Assembly: GCF_023684385.1 (NCBI RefSeq)
Contig: NZ_JAGSOJ010000002.1
Location: 372,001 to 436,000 of the forward strand
DNA from: Oceanirhabdus seepicola
Lineage (GTDB): Bacteria > Bacillota > Clostridia > Clostridiales > Clostridiaceae
Length of the DNA stretch: 64,000 nucleotides
Reading direction: 5' to 3'
Shown here: positions 29,040-37,605 of the stretch, piece after piece
Layout: the number at the start of each line of letters is the position of its first letter
How positions within the stretch are numbered: the first letter of the stretch is position 1
Made by a program: the position numbers and the translations under genes
The notes under the pieces: model-generated
The model's input: only the letters and a program-made list of their open reading frames with translations
What the model was told of the DNA's origin: nothing
Database searches by the model: none

Positions 29040-29225
29040 AGCATGTATTTTATCAGAAATGAGGGTTGAATACATCTTTAATTATAAAACTTTAAAATAC
29101 GGTTGTGGGAGATTTATTCATATGAATAAATGCACTGGCCCAACCTAGGCTTTAAACTATCATAAGATAGAATAAGTGCGAATTATCTAATTTGAGTACA
29201 TTTGTACATATTTTTAGAACCAGGT
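29040..29225 (+). ncRNA. IStron right end / candidate omega RNA
   Basis: The 300 bp after tnpB contain no gene but have conserved-looking structure. GGTTG...CAACC (29101-29145) encloses the palindrome TTTATTCATATGAATAAA at 29113-29130; then come CTATCATAAGATAG and GTACATTTGTAC. TnpB omega RNAs come from exactly this region, with the guide just past the element end and overlapping the intron 3' splice site. Confidence 0.6.
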
Positions 29226-31042
29226 CATGTTACTTGAAAGTTAATTATCAATATGCAAGTTCATCAATGTGTATTAATCAAGGAGATCAGACAGTTTTAG
29301 GGCTTAGTCCTGACCTTTCAAGGGATGAGAAAGTATCTTTTGCTGGTAAATTAAAACATCCCCTTGTTTTTAGAGATGCTATGCTCATGCTCCGTGAAAT
29401 TGTTGTTTCAGATATGAGTCAAAAAAAGAAAGAAAGAGTTGAATTTTTTGCGTGGCTTGAGCAGGAGATAGAAAGACAAATACTTGAGCACGAACAGTAT
29501 ATGCCTGAAGTAAGAGAAGACTTGCAAAAAAATATGGACGAACTGTCAAATGAAATAGGACAAAAAGATCAAGATATAAAAAAGTTAGTGGATATTAAAA
29601 ACCACATAAAGAAAGAAATTGACAAGCATGATATTTGGAATGATTATAATAAAATCGAAAGAGATTTTTGGAAATTTATAAGAGATAGAGATTATGCATT
29701 ATGGTTTGTATTAGACCCTGTAATAACTGTACATCCTGACCAAGTATCCTTTGAAGCATTTTCTATAGATGAATCTACATATGGATGTTTATCTATTGAT
29801 ATGGATGAATTTGAATTACTTCAAGAGCCTCAGCTTGGAACAACAAATATAGATTTTTCAGCTAAATTAGCTAGGGAAATGGAAAGATTTCGTACATATA
29901 CAGATGTAGAATTGTCAGTAAATCCAGGAGGATTTACTGTAGATACAGGGGTCATGCCTGAACATATAGAAAAGAAAATAGATTTGCCAGAAACTTGGAT
30001 AAAGGGCTTTAATCAGGTATCTTCAGCAGCAAGTCTTGGAGGAATAGATATTGAATTATCTCCTGTAGATATGTATGATATATGTTCTTTTTTAAGAAGA
30101 CATAAAGCACATAAAAGTCCTAGATATATGAAATGGGTGTTAGAGCCTGGTAAGCCAGTGAAAATTGTTTTTGAACCTTTTGGAAAAGAATGTATTCTTA
30201 AAGCAATTTATAATGGAGAGAAAAAGCGTGAAGAAAAAATATGGGGAAGAAGACGTTGGATGGTTATGGAGAAGATAATACCCCTTGCTAAATCTTTTAA
30301 AGTTCGATTGCTTGGTTTTGGAATGCCACAATTTATAACAGCAGATTTAGGAACAATGAAGATGACTATTGGTTTTTCTTCATGGTCTTCTAACGACTGG
30401 GTAAAGGGTACTGCCTTTAATATTTTAGGTGGATTTATTGGAGATGGAAACTATGAGGGTATTTATAAGCTAATGAAAGAGCAAAGGTGTTTATCCTTAG
30501 AGAATATTTATGGCAAATTGGATGATACTTCGAAAAAAGATAATAAAGCAGGAGTAGGTATGCTATTTAGACGTGGAGAAGGGTATTTCGATGCTATTAA
30601 TGATACAGTACGATTTAGACAGTTGTGCAATACTCCTATTGCTAAAGAATTATATGAGACAACTCCTATGGAATTAAAAGTTCAGGAGCTCATGGATGAA
30701 GGAATGGAACATTTTAGATTAAAAATCACAAGTGATAAGGAATTTGTTGCATCACATTCATTTAAAATACCTAATAGCAAATATAGGAATTGGAGATATC
30801 ATGGTTCAGAAGACTACAATCGAGAATATAATATGACAGATACGGAACTAACCATTGATGAGGATGGTCAAATTTCTAAAGTAAAATGTACATGTAAGGA
30901 GTTCAAGAAGGGACCGAGGAACATTTCAGCTCCTTGTTCGCACATTCTTGCTTTATATATGAGAGCTTCAAAATTTTTAAAACTTGAATTAAAGCCAGAT
31001 CAAGAATATAAAATGAATGATATTATGGAGTTGTTACTATGA
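29192..31042 (+). CDS. SWIM zinc-finger protein of a retron-type system, 5' end displaced by the IStron
   Basis: A frame of 616 aa with a C-terminal SWIM motif C566-x-C568-x13-C582-x-H584 (CTCKEF ... PCSHILALYMR). A central region (~310-420) with GRRRWMVMEKIIP may be winged-helix-like, matching the WHSWIM component of type XIII retrons as I remember it. The annotated TTG start has no ribosome binding site and lies inside the IStron right end, so the first ~15 residues are probably not native. A short open frame starting at ATG 26858, before the IStron, may supply the true start after intron splicing. Its stop overlaps the RT start (ATGA). Confidence 0.75.
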   Translation: MSTFVHIFRTRSCYLKVNYQYASSSMCINQGDQTVLGLSPDLSRDEKVSFAGKLKHPLVFRDAMLMLREIVVSDMSQKKKERVEFFAWLEQEIERQILEHEQYMPEVREDLQKNMDELSNEIGQKDQDIKKLVDIKNHIKKEIDKHDIWNDYNKIERDFWKFIRDRDYALWFVLDPVITVHPDQVSFEAFSIDESTYGCLSIDMDEFELLQEPQLGTTNIDFSAKLAREMERFRTYTDVELSVNPGGFTVDTGVMPEHIEKKIDLPETWIKGFNQVSSAASLGGIDIELSPVDMYDICSFLRRHKAHKSPRYMKWVLEPGKPVKIVFEPFGKECILKAIYNGEKKREEKIWGRRRWMVMEKIIPLAKSFKVRLLGFGMPQFITADLGTMKMTIGFSSWSSNDWVKGTAFNILGGFIGDGNYEGIYKLMKEQRCLSLENIYGKLDDTSKKDNKAGVGMLFRRGEGYFDAINDTVRFRQLCNTPIAKELYETTPMELKVQELMDEGMEHFRLKITSDKEFVASHSFKIPNSKYRNWRYHGSEDYNREYNMTDTELTIDEDGQISKVKCTCKEFKKGPRNISAPCSHILALYMRASKFLKLELKPDQEYKMNDIMELLL

Positions 31043-32532
31043 TAGATAATCATGAAACTATACAAAATACAAAGACAGAATATAGAGAAAGGGTAAATCA
31101 GATGGGTAAAAAGGAATTCACTCTGTTAAAGATGCAGGAATATGGATTTTGGCCAAAAAATTTACCTACACCATACGAAAGACAAGATAATGAAACACCT
31201 GAACAGTATGAGAAAAGAAAAGAGCTTTTAAAAGAGTATAATAAAATAATTGATGATATTGATAAATTATATAAAGAAAAAGATGATATCAATACAAAGT
31301 TACGCCAATTAAAGAAAGAATATGATCAAACTTGGGATTATGAAAAAATTCGATTAGATGTAGGAAAGAAAATCATGCAAGAGTCCATTGCAAGGCGTGC
31401 TGAAATAAAGAAGCAGCGAGAACTTGAAAAACAGCAGCGTTCAGAAGCATGGGAGAAAAAGAAGGCTGAAGAAATCGTGTTTATTGGAAAAGGATATTCT
31501 GGGCTGCTGCATCACAGAGAAATTGATGAGGAAAAATTATTATCTCAAGGGTTACCTATTATAAAAACGGATAAAGATTTGGCTGTATTATTGGGTATTG
31601 AGTATAAAAAGCTAAGATTTTTAGTTTATCATAGAGATGCAGTTTACGTAGATCATTATAATAGATATGATATTCCTAAGAAAAAGGGTGGTTTTCGAAA
31701 GATTGCAGCTCCAAAATCAACAATGAAAATTGCTCAAAGAAAAATTTTAGAAGAGATATTATCTAAGATTTCTATTTCAGACCATGCACATGGATTTTTA
31801 AAGGGTAAGTCTGTTGTTTCAGGAGCCGAAGCTCATATTAAGCAGCCTGAATTACTGATTAATATGGATCTTGAAGACTTCTTTCCTACAATAACATTTG
31901 AAAGAGTTAGAGGAATGTTTAAGGCCTTTGGATATTCAGGATATATTGCTTCATTGTTGGCTATGATTTGTACTTATTGTGAACGTATGCCTATAGAAGT
32001 AAGAGAAAAAATAAAGTACGTTAAAACATCAGAGAGAATTCTGCCACAAGGATCACCTGCAAGTCCTATGATAACTAATATTCTTTGTATGAAATTAGAC
32101 AAAAGACTAAGTGGACTAGCTTCTAAGTCGGGTTTTGTGTACACAAGATATGCAGATGATATGAGTTTTAGTTTGAGAGAAGAGAATACTCTAGAAAGTT
32201 CTGATTTAGATACTAGGAAATTTTGTGGCTTGATTTTAAAAATAGTTAGTGAAGAAGGTTTCAAAATTAATAAAAGCAAAACACGATTCTTAAAGAAGAA
32301 TAATCGTCAATGTATTACTGGTGTTGTTATAAATAATGAGCAGATTGGTGTTCCAAAGAAATGGATAAAAAGATTAAGAGCTGCTATTTACAATGCTAAT
32401 AAATTGAAGATGAATGGAGAGGTACCATCTGAAGTAATAAATGAAATATCAGGTATGACAGCATGGATAAAAAGCGTTAATGCTGAAAGATATAAAGATA
32501 TTATTGATGATGCTATGAAATTAATAAAATAA
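31039..32532 (+). CDS. Retron-type reverse transcriptase
   Basis: A 497-aa RT with a charged, probably coiled-coil N-terminal extension of about 150 residues. The RT domain has LINMDLEDFFPTI, LPQGSPASP and the catalytic YADD at 371-374. Retron-specific features are present: DHAHGF at 248-253 (the NAxxH-type motif) and ITG at 426-428 (the VTG-type motif that binds the msr). It overlaps the SWIM gene by 4 nt. It would make msDNA from an RNA bounded by inverted repeats; such a structure lies immediately downstream. No maturase or endonuclease domain is seen, which argues against a group II intron RT. Confidence 0.9.
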   Translation: MIDNHETIQNTKTEYRERVNQMGKKEFTLLKMQEYGFWPKNLPTPYERQDNETPEQYEKRKELLKEYNKIIDDIDKLYKEKDDINTKLRQLKKEYDQTWDYEKIRLDVGKKIMQESIARRAEIKKQRELEKQQRSEAWEKKKAEEIVFIGKGYSGLLHHREIDEEKLLSQGLPIIKTDKDLAVLLGIEYKKLRFLVYHRDAVYVDHYNRYDIPKKKGGFRKIAAPKSTMKIAQRKILEEILSKISISDHAHGFLKGKSVVSGAEAHIKQPELLINMDLEDFFPTITFERVRGMFKAFGYSGYIASLLAMICTYCERMPIEVREKIKYVKTSERILPQGSPASPMITNILCMKLDKRLSGLASKSGFVYTRYADDMSFSLREENTLESSDLDTRKFCGLILKIVSEEGFKINKSKTRFLKKNNRQCITGVVINNEQIGVPKKWIKRLRAAIYNANKLKMNGEVPSEVINEISGMTAWIKSVNAERYKDIIDDAMKLIK

Positions 32533-32546
32533 TAAATTGTTAAGTA

Positions 32547-32575
32547 TTGAATTTGTAGTTTAAATTTGGTATAAT
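32547..32575 (+). promoter_or_regulatory. Strong promoter for a non-coding unit after the RT
   Basis: TTGAAT (32547-32552), exactly 17 bp, then TATAAT (32570-32575) preceded by TGG (extended -10). It starts 15 bp after the RT stop codon and points into the structured RNA; transcription should begin near 32582. Confidence 0.75.
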
Positions 32576-32581
32576 AACTAA

Positions 32582-32799
32582 AGAAATTTGAAATTTAATA
32601 ATAGATTCCTTGGCCTTTATGCCTCGGTGCTGCGCCGCGGTGGAGATTTACATAGCATACATCACCAGGTTGTGCGCAATTCGCTTCGCTGCCACTATTG
32701 TGTGAATGAAAAACCTATCCTTCGGTTATTCAACAATAGTGGCGCTCCGCTGAAGTGTCACAACCAGATATAAGAACAGTTAGCAGGGAATCTATTATT
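32582..32799 (+). ncRNA. Candidate retron msr-msd RNA
   Basis: Perfect 13-nt inverted repeats bound the element: AATAATAGATTCC (32597-32609) and GGAATCTATTATT (32787-32799). They extend to about 16 bp with a G-T pair, like retron a1/a2. Inside, short hairpins come first (GGC...GCC at 32612-32623, then GC-rich pairs). A long hairpin follows at 32668-32765: GGTTGTG/CACAACC at its base, GCCACTATTGT/ACAATAGTGGC (11 bp, perfect) in the middle and TGAAT...ATTCA near the tip. That is the a1-msr-msd-a2 order. It is GC-richer than its surroundings and has its own promoter and terminator. A repeat element unrelated to the RT is the main alternative. Confidence 0.6.
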
Positions 32800-32827
32800 T
32801 GTTTTATAAATATGTATAAATTGTGGA

Positions 32828-32856
32828 AGTTATCTGGAGACGGATAGCTTTTTTTT
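32828..32856 (+). terminator. Terminator of the candidate msr-msd unit
   Basis: AGTTATCT (32828-32835) pairs with GGATAGCT (32842-32849), including two G-T pairs, followed by eight T. Confidence 0.8.
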
Positions 32857-32914
32857 ATCATGAGATGGGAAAAAATGTCTGGGGGTCTGACCCGATATGT
32901 TAAATAGGGGGAGT

Positions 32915-34159
32915 ATGAAAATGATAAGGGAAATAACTAAGAATGAATGTAGAGATTTAGCAAAGGTTGCTGCATACGCATATCCAGGGGCTGGAAGTGG
33001 TGATTCTTTTGTAGATGGAATGAAAAAATGGCTGGAGAAGATAACAGAGGAGTGCTCAAATGAAAGATTAATAGGGTATTTTGATGGTGGCAAACTCATA
33101 GGGGGATTAAGGTTAATAGATTTTAAGATGAATGTTAGAGGAAAAATAATAGATACTCAAGGAATTGGCTTAGTATGTGTAGATCTTCTTCACAAGAAGG
33201 AAAAAATAGCAAAGAAATTATTAGAGTATACTTTAAAAAATGCTGAAAAAGAAGGGGTTAAAATGATGTTATTAGATCCTTTCAATGTTCAGTTTTATAA
33301 GAATATGGGATTTGGATATGGAACTAAGGTATATAAATACATGGTTAAACCAAATGCTTTTCCAAGAGGGGATTCGAAGAAAAATCTATTATATCTTAAT
33401 AAAGAGGAACATAGAGAGCTAGTAAGAAAATGTTACAATAGAGTACAGAAGAATACCCACGGTTTGATTGAGAGGCAAGAGTTTGATTTAAATAAGTTAT
33501 TTAGTGAGAAAAATATTATTATAGGGTATATGAAGGATAATCAACTCTTAGGATATTTGGCTTTTTCCTTCGAACAAGTGAAAGATAACTATACATATTT
33601 GAATAACATGATTGTAAAAGAATTTATATATGAAAATCAAGAAGGATTAGAAGAACTGTGTACATTTGTTCATTCACAACTGGATCAGGTAGAAAGAGTT
33701 ATTATGGAAATGAATAATGAATATATTGAATTCATACTTAGTGATCCAACGAATGGATTATATGAAGGTTTCAATACTGCTCATTGTGAGGTTAGTGTTA
33801 CAGGTATAGGAAAAATGTATAGAGTACTAAATTTAAAGTCAGTAATGGAAGAATTAAAGGATGTATTTGCATCAATGATTGATTTTAAACTTAAGTTAAA
33901 TGTACATGATAATTTCATGGAAGAAGGCAAACAAAGTGTAATTTTAAGCTTTGAAAATGGTAAGGGTATTATAAGAGATGGAGCTTATGATGTTGAAGTT
34001 TCAATTGATGTTTCAGATTTCTCATCACTTATTATGGGTGTAATACCATTTAATCAATTGATGAAGTATGGTAGAGCAAGGATATCAGATTTAAGTTATC
34101 TTTCAGCAATTGATTCAATATTTACTCAATGCTCTCCTGTGTGTTTAACTGAATTTTAG
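32915..34159 (+). CDS. Eis-like GNAT N-acetyltransferase with SCP2-type C-terminal domain
   Basis: A 414-aa protein with two tandem GNAT-like folds (first at ~1-150, with acetyl-CoA motif KKEKIAKKLLEYTLKNAEK; second at ~150-290). The C-terminal region resembles a sterol-carrier-type domain (~300-414). This is the layout of the Eis family, whose free C-terminal carboxylate takes part in catalysis; here the protein ends in Phe. Eis enzymes acetylate amines, including aminoglycosides in some species. ATG 32915 is chosen for its AGGGGGAG ribosome binding site. Monocistronic. Confidence 0.85.
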   Translation: MKMIREITKNECRDLAKVAAYAYPGAGSGDSFVDGMKKWLEKITEECSNERLIGYFDGGKLIGGLRLIDFKMNVRGKIIDTQGIGLVCVDLLHKKEKIAKKLLEYTLKNAEKEGVKMMLLDPFNVQFYKNMGFGYGTKVYKYMVKPNAFPRGDSKKNLLYLNKEEHRELVRKCYNRVQKNTHGLIERQEFDLNKLFSEKNIIIGYMKDNQLLGYLAFSFEQVKDNYTYLNNMIVKEFIYENQEGLEELCTFVHSQLDQVERVIMEMNNEYIEFILSDPTNGLYEGFNTAHCEVSVTGIGKMYRVLNLKSVMEELKDVFASMIDFKLKLNVHDNFMEEGKQSVILSFENGKGIIRDGAYDVEVSIDVSDFSSLIMGVIPFNQLMKYGRARISDLSYLSAIDSIFTQCSPVCLTEF

Positions 34160-34596
34160 GATGAATTTCAATTAATATTTATCAATTAATGGATTCTAGA
34201 TTAAATCATATTTTAAGTTCTTATGAGGGATGTTAGAGTGAGAAAAAAATGATTTTAATAATTTCTAAAGTATCTAAAAGTAATAGAGACATATCAAGAA
34301 TATGCCTCTATTACTTTTAATTTATTCCCTTAATTCTATGACAACTTATCAAGTGATTATTACCCATATACTCCAAATGTGCTTCACTTATTTAAAATAC
34401 TACAATATATAATTGAAAATGGATTTATTACAAATAAGATATGTAATATTAATAATGTAAAAATATCATAAGTCTCAGCATGTTATATAACAGAAAATAA
34501 TGTTGGTGTATATTTTTAAAATAAACCAACTAAAGTTTTCACTAATCACAAAAATAAACATATTATAAATTGAATCAAGAATTCGGAGTGACATAG
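34160..34596. other. Intergenic gap with a terminator
   Basis: Apart from the terminator at 34275-34325, this AT-rich 437-bp stretch shows no ORF, RNA structure or repeat that I can support. A promoter for the downstream nucleotidyltransferase gene must lie within it. Confidence 0.6.
34275..34325 (+). terminator. Long-stem terminator
   Basis: TAAAAGTAATAGAG (34275-34288) pairs perfectly with CTCTATTACTTTTA (34306-34319); inner ATAT arms extend the stem. It is T-rich on the right and could act in both directions. Confidence 0.8.
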
Positions 34597-35664
34597 TTGT
34601 TATATGCACTTATATTAGCAGGTGGAAAAGGCACAAGATTATACCCATTATCACGGGAGGAAAATCCCAAACAATTTCTAGATATTATAAATAATAAGAG
34701 TTTTTTAAGAAACACAATTGACAGAATAAAGAAAGTTGTAGCTCTTGAGAATATATATATGGTAACTAATAAGGATTACTACGGTAAGATCTGTGAAGAG
34801 ATTCCCGAATTGAATAAAGATAATGTTTTTGTTGAACCTGCGAATAAGGAGACCGCTACATGCATAGGTCTCTCAGCGGTGAAACTATTAAAAAAAGATA
34901 AGGATGCAACAATGATTGTACTTCCTTCAGATCACTACATTGATGGTGAACAACAATTTAGGGACACTATTGAAAACGCAGTTGAAACAGCACAGAGAAG
35001 ACGAGGATTAGTAACCATAGGTGTAAAACCAACAAGACCTGAAACAGGGTATGGATATATAGAAATGGGAAACCGTGTTAGTGGTGAAATACCGACTTAT
35101 AAGATTTCAAGATTCCTAGAAAAACCTAACCTGGAGGTAGCAAAAGATCTACTGATGAAAGGGAATTATCTTTGGAATAGCGGAATGTTTGTATGGAGAG
35201 CAGATGTATTCCTAAGAGAGATGGAAAAATATCTAGGAAAGACATATAAAAGACTTATGGATATATATGTTAGCCTAGATACAGAGAATGAAGATAAGAT
35301 AGTTGAGAATCAGTATAACCTCATAGATGGGATATCGGTAGACTTTGGAATAATGCAGAAGACTCGCAAAGGATATGTGGTTAAATGTGAGTTTGTTTGG
35401 GATGATGTAGGTAATTATGGAGCATTGAGCAGATTCCTGAAAAGTCACAATGGAAATGGTGTAAGAGGAAACGTGTTTATAGAACAATCAGAAAATTGTT
35501 CTGTGTTTGCGAAAGATAAATTCATTATAGGATTTGGAGTCAAGGACTTAGTTGTCGTTGAAGACGGAGATGTAATCCTTATAATGGACAAAAATAGAGA
35601 TCAAGAGGTTAAACATCTAGTGAATAAATTAAAAGAGAAAGGGAATTACCAAGGGTACTTATAG
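34597..35664 (+). CDS. manC: Mannose-1-phosphate guanylyltransferase
   Basis: A 355-aa NTP transferase with N-terminal signature LAGGKGTRLYPLSREENPKQF split around GGKGTR, metal/sugar motif VLPSDHYI, and GYGYIEMG and FLEKP motifs. It makes GDP-mannose from GTP and mannose-1-phosphate in the cytosol for surface glycans. It lacks the C-terminal isomerase domain of bifunctional enzymes. Start is TTG, with CGGAGTGA upstream. It stands alone with its own terminator, so no glycan cluster surrounds it here. Confidence 0.93.
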   Translation: MLYALILAGGKGTRLYPLSREENPKQFLDIINNKSFLRNTIDRIKKVVALENIYMVTNKDYYGKICEEIPELNKDNVFVEPANKETATCIGLSAVKLLKKDKDATMIVLPSDHYIDGEQQFRDTIENAVETAQRRRGLVTIGVKPTRPETGYGYIEMGNRVSGEIPTYKISRFLEKPNLEVAKDLLMKGNYLWNSGMFVWRADVFLREMEKYLGKTYKRLMDIYVSLDTENEDKIVENQYNLIDGISVDFGIMQKTRKGYVVKCEFVWDDVGNYGALSRFLKSHNGNGVRGNVFIEQSENCSVFAKDKFIIGFGVKDLVVVEDGDVILIMDKNRDQEVKHLVNKLKEKGNYQGYL

Positions 35665-35723
35665 ATGAAGATTTCCTAAGAACTTATGGAGATATTCAAA
35701 ATTAAATTTGAGACAGTATTAAT

Positions 35724-35757
35724 AATCCTCACAGAGTTATTCTGTGGGGATTTTGAT
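35724..35757 (+). terminator. Terminator after manC
   Basis: Twelve-bp stem AATCCTCACAGA/TCTGTGGGGATT (35724-35735 with 35741-35752) followed by TTGATT. One of a family of very similar terminators in this part of the window. Confidence 0.85.
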
Positions 35758-35881
35758 TGTATATGGTATAATACAATCAAAATGAAATACTGTATATATT
35801 TAGAATCTTACATAAAATTAAATTATCAAATAAAGAGAGTTGTAGCACATACTGCACTAGATATAGTAAGGAGAAGAGAGT

Positions 35882-36565
35882 ATGAATGAGAAGCGTTTAC
35901 CGAAAAATTATAAGCATCAGGAAAAGAGCATTATAAAACAAGTTAAAAAACAAGGGATAGAACTGATAGATGTGATATATGTGGACTTTGAGGAAGAGCA
36001 TAAAAATGAAGAAACACTAAATAATACTGTGAAATCAATCATTGGTGGAAAACTAAAAGTTACTTATGCGCAAGTATTTATATTGAACAAGCATGGTAAA
36101 AAACAGATTTATATACAGCCATATTCTGGACCCACTCCTTTGCCGGGGGAACATCATGTATTATTATCAGGAGGATTTTCTTCACCAATTGTACTTAAAG
36201 ATCAAGAAATGTATGGTGGTCCTAGTTGGAAATGTGAAGATTTGGCTCTGGAAAATAAAGTAAATAAGGAGGGTACTTCCTTAGAGAAAGCATCAAAACA
36301 AATAGAATTCCAATGGTCGGTAAGAACTGGAAAGATAGATTTAGAGTGGGCTGTACAATTATATTATCTAGGTGAAGGGAAATCTCATTTAATCATGCAG
36401 TCTGGATATTATGGAGGATTTAGAACATATAAAGTTGGGTTTAAGGCGTTTGGTGAATTGGTAGAGTCGCTGAAAGGTGTGTTGGAAAATAATATCCAAG
36501 GGGAGCAGCAGCCATTATACCAATCGTTTTATAAGGATATAGTAAATAAATTTTTAAACAAGTAG
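35882..36565 (+). CDS. Hypothetical 227-aa cytosolic protein
   Basis: A soluble protein without signal peptide or membrane helices, preceded by AAGGAGAAGAGAG. It begins with a basic segment (MNEKRLPKNYKHQEKSIIKQVKKQ). A mixed alpha/beta body contains QIYIQPYSGPTPLPGEHHVLL and a Trp/Tyr-rich stretch (QFQWSVRTGKIDLEWAVQLYYLGEG-like). I do not recognise the family. It stands alone; function unknown. Confidence 0.7.
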   Translation: MNEKRLPKNYKHQEKSIIKQVKKQGIELIDVIYVDFEEEHKNEETLNNTVKSIIGGKLKVTYAQVFILNKHGKKQIYIQPYSGPTPLPGEHHVLLSGGFSSPIVLKDQEMYGGPSWKCEDLALENKVNKEGTSLEKASKQIEFQWSVRTGKIDLEWAVQLYYLGEGKSHLIMQSGYYGGFRTYKVGFKAFGELVESLKGVLENNIQGEQQPLYQSFYKDIVNKFLNK

Positions 36566-36686
36566 GTAAACCTCTATAGTGAATGATTTTACAATTACTT
36601 TACAAATAGGAAATAATATCTATATTTGTTATTGGTATTATGTTTATAGAAGGAAAAGAAATAATTAAAAGGGAGAGGGAAAGGCT

Positions 36687-37460
36687 ATGAAAAAAATAAT
36701 ATCAATAATAACTACACTTGCATTAACATTAACTTGCTGTGCTTCAGTCAGTGCAACAACAGCAGAGAAAACTGGAAGGTTAAATTTGAAAACTTTATTT
36801 AACAGATCAACAATAAAGGGGTCTGACAATTCAGAAACAAAAACATTTGAATTAACAGACTTCAATAAGATATCTGCATCTCATGTATTTCAGGTGACAA
36901 TTGAAAAATCAAATGAGTTTGATGTAGAGGTCACTTATGATGATAATTTATCTGAATATCTTGAGGTTGAATTAAAGGATGATACTCTAAGATTATCTCT
37001 TGATAATAAGCACAATTATGATGATGTAACTCTAAAGGCTACAGTTAAAGTGCCTGACATATGTGAAATAAATGGTTCGGGAGTAACGAGTTTTGAACTA
37101 AAAGAAGGATTTGAATTTGAACACGATCTTTATGTGGATCTTTCAGGAGTTAGTAAACTCACAGGTAAGATAAAAATGGGAGACGTTGATATAGACATTA
37201 GTGGTTGTAGTAAAGTTAAGCTTGAAGGCTCTGGAAAAGATTTATCTTGTCATGCATCTGGTGTGAGTGGTGTTGATTTTGAGGAATTTCAAGTAGATAA
37301 CGCTGATATACAAATTAGTGGAAGTAGCAATGCTATAATAAACGCTGATGGAAAAATTAAAGTTGCAGCAAGTGGAATCTCCAAGTTAGAGTATAAAGGA
37401 GATGGAACAATTGAATCTTCAGGCGTATCTGGTCTTTCTGAGGTAAAGAAGATAAAATAG
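36687..37460 (+). CDS. Secreted GIN-domain (DUF2807-like) protein
   Basis: A 257-aa protein with an N-terminal signal peptide (MKKIISIITTLALTLTCC, possible lipid-modified Cys, then SVSATTA). A putative auto-transporter adhesin head GIN domain follows: FNKISASHVFQVTIEKSNEFDVEV and repeated beta-helix turns with SGVS/SGCS/SGSS motifs (DLSGVSKLTG, DISGCSKVKLEG, QISGSSNAIINA). The domain folds as a right-handed beta solenoid; a surface or periplasm-like role is expected, but substrate and partners are unknown. AGGGAGAGGG precedes the start. Confidence 0.88.
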   Translation: MKKIISIITTLALTLTCCASVSATTAEKTGRLNLKTLFNRSTIKGSDNSETKTFELTDFNKISASHVFQVTIEKSNEFDVEVTYDDNLSEYLEVELKDDTLRLSLDNKHNYDDVTLKATVKVPDICEINGSGVTSFELKEGFEFEHDLYVDLSGVSKLTGKIKMGDVDIDISGCSKVKLEGSGKDLSCHASGVSGVDFEEFQVDNADIQISGSSNAIINADGKIKVAASGISKLEYKGDGTIESSGVSGLSEVKKIK

Positions 37461-37471
37461 ATTAGATTAAT

Positions 37472-37501
37472 ATCCCTACAGAATTTTCTGTGGGGATTTA
37501 T
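37472..37501 (+). terminator. Terminator after the GIN-domain gene
   Basis: Eleven-bp stem ATCCCTACAGA/TCTGTGGGGAT (37472-37482 with 37487-37497), followed by TTATT; near-identical to the manC terminator. Confidence 0.85.
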
Positions 37502-37605
37502 TATTTAATACTGTTTGAATTTATTAACCACACATATATCATACTAAGAATAAAACTATTAGAATATGTATTAGCTTAATATTCAATGAAATAGGAGAAG
37601 AAAAG

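Larger units (their letters stand above)
26890..29225 (+). mobile_element. IStron: group I intron core plus TnpB, without TnpA
   Basis: The element comprises a group I intron core at its left end (to ~27270), a tnpB gene (27499-28887) and a structured right end (~29040-29225). This is the architecture of clostridial IStrons such as CdISt1. No tnpA lies inside, so transposition would need a transposase in trans. It sits between the HEAT-like gene and the SWIM gene of one operon. Exact ends are uncertain: the left end is near a T-run at 26885-26889, the right end somewhere between 29205 and 29235. Confidence 0.8.

Noticed and set aside
29192..29236. TTG 29192 as native start of the SWIM protein
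   Set aside because: No ribosome binding site, and the first residues are encoded by the IStron right end; the frame is kept but the start is doubted.
32588..32773. 61-aa open frame inside the structured RNA after the RT
   Set aside because: It covers the inverted repeats and hairpins of the candidate msr-msd and lacks a ribosome binding site; the region is better explained as non-coding.
35686..35889. 67-aa open frame between manC and the next gene
   Set aside because: It runs through the manC terminator hairpin, has no ribosome binding site and no protein-like composition.
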